37,902 bases of DNA from a virus: positions 1 to 37,902 of the IMG/VR virus record IMGVR_UViG_3300045116_000569; one strand, given 5' to 3'. Of this stretch, positions 25,581 through 33,212 are shown piece after piece. The position numbers were made by a program, and so were the translations under genes. The notes beneath the pieces were generated by a model. That model was not told the DNA's origin, ran no database searches, and worked only from the letters and a program-made list of their open reading frames with translations. Within the stretch, counting starts at the first letter, position 1; each line of letters starts with the position of its first letter.

Positions 25581-26111
25581 TCAGGTGTCCTCGTCGGGGA
25601 TCAGGCGTAATCCGAGTTGCTGCTGCACCTGTTGTGCGTGTTGAACTTCGGACGTGGCCATGCCGGGTGTCGCCACAACCAGCGCCGTTCTCTGCTGGGG
25701 GTGCATCTCGAGCAGGCGTTGGGTGAGCTGGATATAGGCATTGACGAAGTTGTCCTGCGCGCTGGGGCTCTGGTCGCGCATCCTGTAGCTGTACAGGATC
25801 AGCGCCGGCTGAATGGTCAGGATATTGATTGGCTCGTAGCCGCAGAACTGAGCCGTGCCGAGCGCGGGCACGGGCTGCGCGGTGCGCTCGAGAGCCAGAG
25901 GGGGCTTCACCTCTACCATCCGCAGCGTGTAGCTGTAGGCCGCCCTCAGTTGCACGTGTTTCGTACTCGGATCCGTTCCTGCCCACAGGCCAAGGAACAC
26001 GGCGCTGTCTCGAAGAGCAATGAGCTGCAGCGAGTCCGCGAGATCGTTACGACACTCGGGCAGTACCACCATCCTCATGAGCTCAACGACATCCTTGGGC
26101 CACTGTTTCAT
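25581..26111 (-). CDS. Hypothetical protein in the replication operon
   Basis: This gene encodes 176 residues. The ATG at 26111 follows AAAGGA and overlaps the helicase stop by 29 nt. The protein has alternating hydrophobic strands and helices, a Gln-rich C-terminal region and an acidic end (PDEDT). No motif was recognised. The gene is followed after 2 nt by the glycosylase gene, so the three genes from the SF2 helicase onward are probably co-translated. Confidence 0.6.
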   Translation of the reverse strand: MKQWPKDVVELMRMVVLPECRNDLADSLQLIALRDSAVFLGLWAGTDPSTKHVQLRAAYSYTLRMVEVKPPLALERTAQPVPALGTAQFCGYEPINILTIQPALILYSYRMRDQSPSAQDNFVNAYIQLTQRLLEMHPQQRTALVVATPGMATSEVQHAQQVQQQLGLRLIPDEDT

Positions 26112-27489
26112 CGCGCACTGATCCTTTCTTGCCTGGATCGATCACCGTGATCGCCAGGTTCCACTCCTTGAACAAACGCAAGATCTGCCTCCCACTCCGT
26201 TGCATCTCGGGCACATTATGGTGAAGCAGCACGATCACCAGAGGAGGCTTTTTCCCCTTGTGGTAGCGCAGGATACGTCCCACGGCCTGAGTGAGGCGGG
26301 ATTCGGAGCTGACCTCGGTGAGCAGGATCAGCGTATCCAGGCTCTTCTTGTTCAACGCTTCGTAGGTACACTCCACCGTGGCGAAAGACAAGGTATGCGT
26401 TCGAAGATCATCCAGGCGCTGTCCGGCCTTCACCTCACCGTCCAGGATTGCCGAGGTCTGGGGGTACAGCGCATGGAGAGCACGAGCATGTTCCTTGGAC
26501 ACGCTGATGGCCAGGACGTCGCGTCCGGCAGCCATGGCACGGTCCACGAGCTGTCGAGCAAGATAGACCTCTCCGGGCAGAGAGCCAAGATGAGCGCATA
26601 ACCTGGCGTGGTGCACCTCACCCGTTCGATCCTGGATCGCACGACGGACTTCGGGATCGCTCAGATCCAGCCGCGTTGGCGAACGGACGATACGCGCCTG
26701 GGGCGTCAGCTCCTGACTCAGGTACTGGTAGAGGATCGGACCGAGGCCCCAGAGGTAGACGAGCTCGAAGCCGTCAGCCCTGTCCACGGTGGCTGTGACG
26801 CCGAACCTTTTTCCGTGAAACATGCTGCTCACTCGGGAGAACGACCGGGCTCCGAGGTGGTTCGTTTCGTCGAAGATCACCACGCCAAAGTACTTCCGGA
26901 TCGTCTCTGGTACCTTGTCATGGTGCAGCGCCAGCGTGTTCAGCATGGCTAGCGTGACCGGCCTCCATTTCCACTTCTTGGGAGGTCCCTGGACCCAACC
27001 CACCTCTTCGTCCAGATCAAGATGCTCGGCGAGCTCCTCCTTCCATTGCTGCAGGATGTGAGGCCGGTTGTTGATGATGAGTGCTGGCACTTTCCACCGT
27101 GCGAGGCATTCGAGCATGATGACGGTCTTGCCCCAACCGCAGCTCACGTGAAGAAGTCCTCCTCTCGCATTGATCAGGTTGGCAACGGCGTCACGCTGGA
27201 CGTGCAGATCGGGATATTGTGCATCCAGTTCGATCCTACTCTCGACACGGATACGTTTGTGGTGTGCGGAGGTGCGATCAACGAGCTCAAGTCCGGGCAC
27301 GAGCTGGATCTGATCCCAGGCTCGGGGGACACCCAGATGCGTTTGGGTCTCCTCCCAGAGCTGCAACGGCCGACCTCGATCTCGGGGTTGAAGAGTCAGG
27401 GCAGAGCGCAGACCTCGCTGAGTCGAGGGTCCGTAGACCGACTTCGGTAACCACAGCATCGTGTCCAGGTATGCTTTGTCAGCTTCCAT
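26083..27489 (-). CDS. Superfamily 2 DNA helicase (UvsW/XPB-like)
   Basis: This gene encodes 468 residues; I prefer the ATG at 27489 to an in-frame GTG at 27495. Motif I is SCGWGKTVIM (117-124 region). Motif II is VVIFDETNHLG, with DETN in place of the usual DExH/D. Motif III is GVTATVDRADG. Motif VI is LTQAVGRILR. The spacing and the Gln100-containing start region (YPDLHVQRDAV) fit SF2 helicases such as UvsW and XPB/RadD, which remodel branched DNA. It could restart or remodel phage forks. It overlaps the next gene by 29 nt and lies 2 nt after the previous stop. Confidence 0.87.
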   Translation of the reverse strand: MEADKAYLDTMLWLPKSVYGPSTQRGLRSALTLQPRDRGRPLQLWEETQTHLGVPRAWDQIQLVPGLELVDRTSAHHKRIRVESRIELDAQYPDLHVQRDAVANLINARGGLLHVSCGWGKTVIMLECLARWKVPALIINNRPHILQQWKEELAEHLDLDEEVGWVQGPPKKWKWRPVTLAMLNTLALHHDKVPETIRKYFGVVIFDETNHLGARSFSRVSSMFHGKRFGVTATVDRADGFELVYLWGLGPILYQYLSQELTPQARIVRSPTRLDLSDPEVRRAIQDRTGEVHHARLCAHLGSLPGEVYLARQLVDRAMAAGRDVLAISVSKEHARALHALYPQTSAILDGEVKAGQRLDDLRTHTLSFATVECTYEALNKKSLDTLILLTEVSSESRLTQAVGRILRYHKGKKPPLVIVLLHHNVPEMQRSGRQILRLFKEWNLAITVIDPGKKGSVRDETVAQGCR

Positions 27490-27491
27490 TC

Positions 27492-27962
27492 TCACTCGTC
27501 CTTGAGCTCAGGCAGGCGTTCCACGGAGTGGGCTGGAAGCTCCAGTGCTCTCGGTTTGGGGGGCAGTGGTCGCGGGGCGTTCTGAAAGAAAGTGGAGAGC
27601 TCCCCCAGGCCAGCGCTGATCATTGCGTAGAACGTGTCCCAGAGCATACCCCACCAGGGACTTTCTCCGGGTCTGAGTGCCTGGTTTCGGTAAGCTAGCC
27701 GTGCTGGTGCAGCAACACGAACCGGGGGTGTGTTCGGACTCGGCATGACACGATGGCCGTGACTGTTCTGCGTGTACTGCCATACTCGAGAGGCACGGTT
27801 TTGACGTACGACCTCGGCTCGACATTCGTCGGCGGTATCACAAATGACACACTCCGTCTCCGTCTGGTCCCAGTGACCGAAGCAGGTTCGAGTTTCGTAT
27901 CCCACGCTTCCTCCTTCCATACCGGCTGCCGTTTTTGCAGGGAAGACCTTATACCGAGACAC
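27492..27962 (-). CDS. Hypothetical protein at the head of the replication operon
   Basis: This frame encodes up to 156 residues from a GTG at 27962; an ATG at 27920 would give 142 residues. Neither has a good ribosome-binding site. The N-terminal third holds a Cys trio (CVICDTADEC), possibly zinc-binding; the C-terminal half is Pro-rich with a short hydrophobic stretch (WGMLWDTFYAMISAGLG). If the TATAAG at 27948-27953 is the operon promoter, only the 27920 start would be used. No family was recognised. Confidence 0.55.
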   Translation of the reverse strand: MSRYKVFPAKTAAGMEGGSVGYETRTCFGHWDQTETECVICDTADECRAEVVRQNRASRVWQYTQNSHGHRVMPSPNTPPVRVAAPARLAYRNQALRPGESPWWGMLWDTFYAMISAGLGELSTFFQNAPRPLPPKPRALELPAHSVERLPELKDE

Positions 27963-27976
27963 CGTGTTCTCTTTGC
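27948..27976 (-). promoter_or_regulatory. Candidate - strand promoter (GCAAAG-17-TATAAG)
   Basis: On the - strand TATAAG (27953-27948) lies 17 nt after GCAAAG (27976-27971). The same pair of elements precedes the two other - strand transcription units in the window. It would drive the whole replication operon. It overlaps the first codons of the GTG-initiated frame, which favours the ATG at 27920. Inferred from the shared pattern only. Confidence 0.4.
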
Positions 27977-28000
27977 TAACCCTCCCGGGGGTGGTAGACT
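27973..28000 (+). promoter_or_regulatory. Candidate sigma70-like + strand promoter
   Basis: TTGCTA (27973-27978) and TAGACT (27995-28000) are separated by 16 nt, each matching 4 of 6 consensus bases. A transcript would start near 28007, about 28 nt before the ATG at 28035. The -35 element overlaps the candidate divergent promoter on the other strand. Confidence 0.4.
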
Positions 28001-28034
28001 GGGGCTACAACAGCGTGCCGGAGGCCTGGGTGAG

Positions 28035-29291
28035 ATGATAGCGCCTTCTGATCTTGTATTGGACGCCTATGATGACAGCTTCGCTGCGGTGCCTCGTCTC
28101 CTTGGTGGTCGGGCCCTGCCCGAGCTGATCAAGACCGCGGCTGCCCTGACTCCGGATCACCTCAACGCCTTGCCCGATCACGCCTTTGCCGCTGTCTTCA
28201 CCGATGGCAGTGCACGGTGTCTGCGCAAATACGCATGTCATGACAGTCCACACACCGTGCTGAGCGTGATGTACTTCCTGGACGCGGCGTCCCGGATTCC
28301 GGACCGGACTCGGACCAAGATCGCGTCGAACCTGTGTTGGGCATGTCGCCAGTTCGATCTCGAGATCCCGGAGCCGTTGCAGAAACTGGCAGGCCAGGAC
28401 CACACGAGGAAGACCCTGATCAAGGGGGATGGGGTGCCGGTCAGGGTCCCGGTGAACGTGGACGCCCGGCGCAAGGAAATGACCAAGACCGCCGAGCTGT
28501 CCGGCACCAGGATCATGCCACTTTCAGCGCCGCGTGCTGCGGTCCAGGAGAAGAAGAAAGGGAAGATCGAGCAGGACGGGGAGAAGACGGCAATGGATCC
28601 CTACGTGAGTTGGGCAGGCTCGTTGCCAGAACGGACTCGGCCCGAGCCGGTTTACGAGCACTATGCCTTGCCTGATCACAGGCTGCCTCTGGATACGTTC
28701 GAGCAGGTCAAGGTCGCTGCCGAGTTCCTGGAGCGGGAGCAAGCCCAGATCCACCCACGGACCAAGCATGGCATGGCGCTGGCGATCATGAAGCAGGCCG
28801 AGGACTTTGGCGTGGGTGTGGGCGACGTGGTTCGGCAGTATGGCTCCGACGGCCTCAACCCCGAAGAATATCTTTCTGCCGGGGTTGAAACACGGCAAAG
28901 GATCTGGGCTGGAACCAAGACGGGAGCACCAACACCCGACCTCTACGCCAAGCTCATGGAGAAGTGTGCTGAACTGGCGCCCGAGGCTTTTGCCGAGACG
29001 CTGTGCCAGCTCGATGAGTCTCTGGGCATGGACCGCTACTGGAATCGTCATTTCCCGGATCCCTGGGCAACCGTGTTCTGCAAGTACGGGGCGGAGGAGT
29101 GGAGCTGGACCGATGGTCGAGGTATGACTTTGGATCGGGAGGGCCTGGTCCGCACCGCCGCGGATCAGGAGCAGGTCAAGGCAAAGCTGGGTGAGGATCT
29201 GGCAGCAGGGCTAGCCAGCGATCCTATCGGTATTTTCGAGTCGCTTCCACTGGACACGCAGCGTGTGATCGCGGCGTTGTCCAGGAAGTAG
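28035..29291 (+). CDS. Hypothetical protein, probable virion/head-associated
   Basis: This gene encodes 418 residues. I chose the ATG at 28035 because GGAGG lies about 10 nt upstream and coding-like sequence begins there; the frame is open back to 27753 but overlaps the divergent gene. Near residues 50-110 a segment reads FAAVFTDGSARCLRKYACHD, then TVLSVMYFLDAASRIPDRTR, a strand plus helix pattern I associate with uncharacterised phage proteins. A Lys-rich linker near 170-190 leads to a helical C-terminal half. It lies 12 nt before the fibre gene. Function is unknown; a structural or internal virion role is inferred. Confidence 0.65.
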   Translation: MIAPSDLVLDAYDDSFAAVPRLLGGRALPELIKTAAALTPDHLNALPDHAFAAVFTDGSARCLRKYACHDSPHTVLSVMYFLDAASRIPDRTRTKIASNLCWACRQFDLEIPEPLQKLAGQDHTRKTLIKGDGVPVRVPVNVDARRKEMTKTAELSGTRIMPLSAPRAAVQEKKKGKIEQDGEKTAMDPYVSWAGSLPERTRPEPVYEHYALPDHRLPLDTFEQVKVAAEFLEREQAQIHPRTKHGMALAIMKQAEDFGVGVGDVVRQYGSDGLNPEEYLSAGVETRQRIWAGTKTGAPTPDLYAKLMEKCAELAPEAFAETLCQLDESLGMDRYWNRHFPDPWATVFCKYGAEEWSWTDGRGMTLDREGLVRTAADQEQVKAKLGEDLAAGLASDPIGIFESLPLDTQRVIAALSRK

Positions 29292-29303
29292 GAGAGAAAG
29301 ACA

Positions 29304-32300
29304 ATGAGCAGCTTGAGCACATCCTTTGGCGGCAAGAGGCCAATCCGGCCGCAGTATGGCGTGGAGAAGGGCGGCTGGGTTGGCGAGCTTGCTGACCTCC
29401 GCAACGACATCGATGAAGCGTTCCAGACGCTGGAAACGATGTCAGCGGCCAGCTTTCCCACGATCCACATGCTGGATGCGGAACAGCCCTTGGACATCAG
29501 TGGTGCCGATCTCGTCATTCGAGGTGGCAAGCTGTTGAATGGCGGTGTCGTCGCGTCGCTGAACAAGAACTCGACGCACGGCCTCACTTTCTACGCCTGC
29601 ACACCGGGCACGGCGGGCAACAGCCTCACGGTGCGGCTCATTGCCGGAGCCGGAACCATCGTTGCCTACGCCGGAGGCGCGCTGCAGGTCACGTTCAATA
29701 ACGGTGTCGATAATGACAACGCCATCGCCACTGCGATCAACGCGGCGAGCTCCGCTGCTCGTGGCTATGTTCGCTGTGTCAGCAGCGGCACCAAGAACGC
29801 GGCTGCGATTCAGGCTGCCGGTGGCTTTCTCGCCACGGCGATGACAGGCGGTCTGGGAACAGACTGGAGCTGCCTCGTCTCCGGTGCTGCCGCATTGCCA
29901 GTACAAGCCACGGGAGCAGCCCCGACTGCACCCGTTGCTGATGCTGTCTGCGCTGTTCGCATTCCCGATCTCACCGCGTTGAGTCCGGCACGCACCTCGG
30001 CGGATGAGAACACGGTCTTCGTCGTGGCCAACGGCGTCAGATCGAACCCGGCCTTCCTCCGCAGCACAACGCGAAGTCTTTCCACGCTGATCCATGTCGA
30101 TGTGGGCTACGGCGGCAGCGATGCCGATGGTACTCCGGAGAAGCCCTATGCCACGATTCAGGAAGGGATCGATGCGGCTTCGGCTGGTGACCTCGTCTTC
30201 GTCGGACCTGGTGCATACGCCGAGAGCCTGACACTGAAGCACGGCGTGAACCTCAAGTCGATCCTGCGTGGCACCGTCACCGTGACCGGGAGTGTCACCT
30301 CTACCAACGTCAGCTGCACCATCCAGGGCGTCAACTTCATCGACGATACGCTCGGCGGCGATACCTTCGCCGCTATCGGCGTGGCTGTGCGTACGATTCG
30401 GCTGATCGACTGCAACATCATTGCTACAGGTACAGGGGGTCTCAGTCTTTCCTATGGCAACGCGAACGGCATTCTGGAGCTCATCGAGACCGATGTCCTG
30501 ACCCGAACCGGAAACGCCAACGAAGCGGCTCAGATCAGATCGGGGACGTTCCGGGGGTATCGCAGCGGCATCACTCACGAAGATACCACTTCCGAGGCGA
30601 TCGTTTTCGAGGGCCAGGCCGCAACCACAGCCCTGCTCCGCCGTTGTGACATTCGGGGTCAGGTCGGACACGAGGCTGCGCTGGTCGTCCCGACCCTGAC
30701 GATCGAGCACTGTTCGGTCGATGTGGGCGCAGTTGCCGCAGTGCTCGTGGCGGCTGGCTGCACCCTGAACATTTTCGACTGCCAGGTGACATCGGCCGAG
30801 GCCACGAATCTCTGCTTCGACGGTGCGGGCACCGTGCAGTATGGCGATCTCACCTTCCGCGGTACGGCCTACGGCTTTGCCGGCACACTCACTGCAATCG
30901 GTCTGGAGGAGAGCGCAACCCTACCGGAAAACGGTATCTATTACGTAGATATCGAAAACGTTTCCGGCATCGAGACCGGCTCGAGGCGGCATCCGCTCGT
31001 ATCTCTGGCCGATGCCAATGCGGTCGCCGTGGCGAACGATGTGATCTACGTCCGCGCCGGGACCTACTCCGAGCACCTCGTTGCGGTGGATGGTGTCACC
31101 TATGTGGCCGAGGGCTGGGGTCGTGGCTACAGCGTTCTCATCGACGGCGCCGTGGCCGGGACCCTGACCTGCGACGATGTCAACGCCAACTTCGAGGGCT
31201 TCCTGTTCCAGGACGACGGCGTCACTGGCAACGATGCTGCTCTGGTCACGCAGACTGCTGCTGCAGCCTGTACGGTCCAGTTCCAAGGATGTCGTTTCAC
31301 CGGTACTGCTGCCGGCGCGTCCGCTCTTCATGTGGACAGCACCAATGTCGTCGTGGTCCTCAACGACTGCGTTCTGAGTGAGAACGCAGGCAACGTCAGC
31401 GAGGCATGCCGCATCGAAACGGGTACGGTCAACGGCTACGACTGTGTGATCCAGCACGGGACCTTGACCCGGGAAAGCCTCGTGGCCGAGGGTGCTGCGG
31501 CAACGACAACGAACTGGTTCAACACCTACTTCACAGGCCGGGTCGTTTCTGAGGCGGCCGTGGTCAATCCCACCATGCGCCTCATCGATTGCGAGATCGA
31601 TGTCGGGGCCGTTTCGGGCCTGGCCATCGCAGCGGGCAACACGGTTCGCCTCCTCGACGTCAAGATCGACTCGACCCAGGCCGATGGCTACGCCATTTCC
31701 GGTCTGGGCAGGGTGGAGCTCACTGGCGGCTGCGTCTTCAGCGACACAGCTCAGGACTTCGACCCGAACCTCACCGTGGTCGAGCTGGCCACGGCGCGAA
31801 TCGCTACCAGGACCTTTTCCGATCCGGGTTCGGTCTGCGTGTTCCAGATTGTTGCCACGGGCCTACCTGCTGGTGGGCAGCTCCTAACTATCGGTGCCGA
31901 CACCTACGAGGCCAACGGCGCCGGTGGCAACATCAACTTCGCCATCGGTGGCACGGCCGAAGCCACCATGGATAACCTTCTGGCTGCGGCCGTGGCCAAT
32001 GGAACCGAGAACTTCTTCTGGGACAAGCCGGGCGGTCTCGGAACCAGCATTCTCCGCCTGCGTTCGGCTGATGGTCCTCAGGGGAACATCATCGCCGCCG
32101 ATCCCAACGTGGCCGTCACCGAGAACCTGAACAACACCGTCTTCGACTGTGGCAACGTCAACGTCAACACCTTGGCCGGTCGGGCTGCCGGTGTCAGGCA
32201 GGAAGCGTCGGCTGTTCTGACGCTCAACGCGGGCCATATCGCAGCAACCACGGCTCGCATCAGCTTCCCCTTCGCTGTGGCCCGATTCGAGGTCAGCTGT

Positions 32301-32441
32301 CGTACCGCGCTCGGTGCTGACATCAGTGCGCACACCGACACCTTCCTGATCAACAACGGCGACGTGCTGGTCACGTTGGCTGGCGGTGTCGGCGACCTTG
32401 TCGCCACCGACGTTGTCTGCGTCAAGGCGTACTCGGCCTAG
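29304..32441 (+). CDS. Large beta-helix fibre/surface protein with internal duplication
   Basis: This gene encodes 1045 residues with GGAGAG before the ATG. After an N-terminal ~90 residues, a Gly/Ala/Asn-rich beta domain (TPGTAGNSLTVRLIAGAG, AIATAINAAS) resembles domains common in phage tail proteins. From about residue 262 to 830 there are two tandem pectin-lyase-like beta-helix units. The C-terminal ~200 residues contain another Gly/Asn-rich beta domain (LTIGADTYEANG) and a final beta segment. Such architecture suits a receptor-binding fibre or capsid/tail decoration. No catalytic residues can be assigned. It ends 48 nt before a converging gene. Confidence 0.75.
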   Translation: MSSLSTSFGGKRPIRPQYGVEKGGWVGELADLRNDIDEAFQTLETMSAASFPTIHMLDAEQPLDISGADLVIRGGKLLNGGVVASLNKNSTHGLTFYACTPGTAGNSLTVRLIAGAGTIVAYAGGALQVTFNNGVDNDNAIATAINAASSAARGYVRCVSSGTKNAAAIQAAGGFLATAMTGGLGTDWSCLVSGAAALPVQATGAAPTAPVADAVCAVRIPDLTALSPARTSADENTVFVVANGVRSNPAFLRSTTRSLSTLIHVDVGYGGSDADGTPEKPYATIQEGIDAASAGDLVFVGPGAYAESLTLKHGVNLKSILRGTVTVTGSVTSTNVSCTIQGVNFIDDTLGGDTFAAIGVAVRTIRLIDCNIIATGTGGLSLSYGNANGILELIETDVLTRTGNANEAAQIRSGTFRGYRSGITHEDTTSEAIVFEGQAATTALLRRCDIRGQVGHEAALVVPTLTIEHCSVDVGAVAAVLVAAGCTLNIFDCQVTSAEATNLCFDGAGTVQYGDLTFRGTAYGFAGTLTAIGLEESATLPENGIYYVDIENVSGIETGSRRHPLVSLADANAVAVANDVIYVRAGTYSEHLVAVDGVTYVAEGWGRGYSVLIDGAVAGTLTCDDVNANFEGFLFQDDGVTGNDAALVTQTAAAACTVQFQGCRFTGTAAGASALHVDSTNVVVVLNDCVLSENAGNVSEACRIETGTVNGYDCVIQHGTLTRESLVAEGAAATTTNWFNTYFTGRVVSEAAVVNPTMRLIDCEIDVGAVSGLAIAAGNTVRLLDVKIDSTQADGYAISGLGRVELTGGCVFSDTAQDFDPNLTVVELATARIATRTFSDPGSVCVFQIVATGLPAGGQLLTIGADTYEANGAGGNINFAIGGTAEATMDNLLAAAVANGTENFFWDKPGGLGTSILRLRSADGPQGNIIAADPNVAVTENLNNTVFDCGNVNVNTLAGRAAGVRQEASAVLTLNAGHIAATTARISFPFAVARFEVSCRTALGADISAHTDTFLINNGDVLVTLAGGVGDLVATDVVCVKAYSA
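30079..31770 (+). repeat. Tandem internal duplication (two ~283-residue beta-helix units)
   Basis: Copy 1 starts near 30088 (HVDVGYGGSDADGTPEKPYA) and copy 2 near 30934 (YYVDIENVSGIETGSRRHPL). Later matching points include EAAQIRSGTFRGY versus EACRIETGTVNGY, VPTLTIEHCSVDVGAVAAVL versus NPTMRLIDCEIDVGAVSGLA, and NIFDCQVTSAEA versus RLLDVKIDSTQA. The offset is 283-294 codons. Divergence is substantial, so this is an old protein-level duplication and not a DNA-level repeat. Confidence 0.75.
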
Positions 32442-32463
32442 CTCTTTCTCCACTTCGTGCAGG

Positions 32464-32510
32464 GCTAAGAAGACGGCCCGGACCTGGGCCTAGAGATGGG
32501 CGGGTCGTCT
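32464..32510 (-). terminator. Hairpin terminator after the sigma-like gene
   Basis: Arms at 32471-32480 and 32501-32510 form a 10-bp stem with one G-U pair. On the - strand it is followed by TCTTAGCCCTG. One arm lies inside the last codons of the - strand gene. It sits in the convergent gap with the fibre gene and may also stop + strand transcripts. The tail matches the TTAGC(T/C)C seen at two other - strand hairpins. Confidence 0.5.
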
Positions 32511-33101
32511 GGGCACCCATCGGCACCCTGGAGGCCGAACCTCCACGGGGGACGGGTAGTCCCAGTTCCGGGTCGTTAGGGCGGCTAGCACCGCCCCGAC
32601 CCGCGCCGCGTCCTCGGGTTCCAGGACCCGGTGCGCGGCCAGGACACACCGTTCTCGGAGCCGGTGTGTCTTCTGGTGAGCAACGGCGCTGCGCCGGCCC
32701 ACCTCGTCGGACTGCGCGAGCCTGAGGAGCTCGCACAGTGTGGAGGAGAGCGTCCGCCAGCGCGGCCGGACCTTCTCCTCCGCCGCCCCGACGGCAGCGG
32801 CGAGGATCACGAGGAGCTCACCGTCGAGCTCCTCGCCATGCTCTCGGGCGGGTGCCCGCAACCCGAGAGCCAGGGCTGCGGGTGCCCGAGGACTTCGAGA
32901 TTGTTGCTTCCTCTTCTCGTCGGCGAGGCAGTGCCGCGCCGAGATTCGAAGGTAATCCCTCAGGTTCTCGGGGACGGTTCCCGATCGGAGCAGCCGACAG
33001 AACGCCTCCTGGAAGGCGTCCTCGGCGTCTTCGTCTGTGGCCCCGCTCCGGACGAGGCCACGGACGAGTTGCGCCCGAAGGCGCTGTAGATCTCTCATCA
33101 T
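32490..33101 (-). CDS. ECF-like sigma factor
   Basis: This gene encodes 203 residues from an ATG at 33101 (a second ATG follows at once). Residues 4-67 match sigma region 2: a helix, then DEDAEDAFQEAFCRLLRSG, then NLRDYLRISARHCLADEKRK, which is the core-binding and -10 recognition layout. After a Pro/Ala linker, residues 96-160 are helical and end LAQSDEVGRRSAVAHQKTHR and LRERC, resembling the region 4 helix-turn-helix. It could redirect host RNA polymerase to phage genes. There is no ribosome-binding site; TATAAG ends 5 nt before the ATG, so a leaderless mRNA is possible. It lies next to structural genes, suggesting late expression control. Confidence 0.7.
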   Translation of the reverse strand: MMRDLQRLRAQLVRGLVRSGATDEDAEDAFQEAFCRLLRSGTVPENLRDYLRISARHCLADEKRKQQSRSPRAPAALALGLRAPAREHGEELDGELLVILAAAVGAAEEKVRPRWRTLSSTLCELLRLAQSDEVGRRSAVAHQKTHRLRERCVLAAHRVLEPEDAARVGAVLAALTTRNWDYPSPVEVRPPGCRWVPRRPAHL

Positions 33102-33106
33102 GTTTT

Positions 33107-33136
33107 CTTATAACCAAAGCAGATCATCAGCTTTCG
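33107..33136 (-). promoter_or_regulatory. Candidate - strand promoter of the sigma-like gene
   Basis: TATAAG (33112-33107) follows CGAAAG (33136-33131) with an 18-nt spacer on the - strand. The next bases are AAAAC then the ATG, so transcription would begin at or very near the start codon. Same paired elements as at 27948 and 34365. Confidence 0.4.
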
Positions 33137-33154
33137 GAGTTTGGTTCTACGGGG

Positions 33155-33195
33155 CTAAGGAAAAGAGCCGGCCACAGGACGTGGTTCGCTGCTCT
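33155..33195 (-). terminator. Hairpin terminator after the coiled-coil Cys/His gene
   Basis: AGAGC pairs with GCTCT (33164-33168 and 33191-33195), with CCAC/GTGG pairing inside and a 5-nt loop. On the - strand it is followed by TTTCCTTAGCCCC. It lies 18 nt after the stop of the - strand gene at 33213 and upstream of the sigma-like gene, so the two genes are probably separate transcription units. The rest of the 111-nt gap holds the sigma gene promoter candidate. Confidence 0.55.
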
Positions 33196-33212
33196 CTCTT
33201 CGGTGGGTCAGA

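Noticed and set aside
25579-25986. Upstream extension of the uracil-DNA glycosylase frame
   Set aside because: The added 136 residues are low-information and overlap another gene; the ATG at 25578 has the expected spacing to the previous stop.
27753-28034. N-terminal extension of the 418-residue + strand protein
   Set aside because: It would overlap the divergent - strand gene and promoter region, and composition changes to coding-like only after 28035.
29442-30710. Long open frame on the - strand opposite the fibre gene
   Set aside because: It is antisense to a convincing beta-helix protein, has no ribosome-binding site and shows shadow-like composition.
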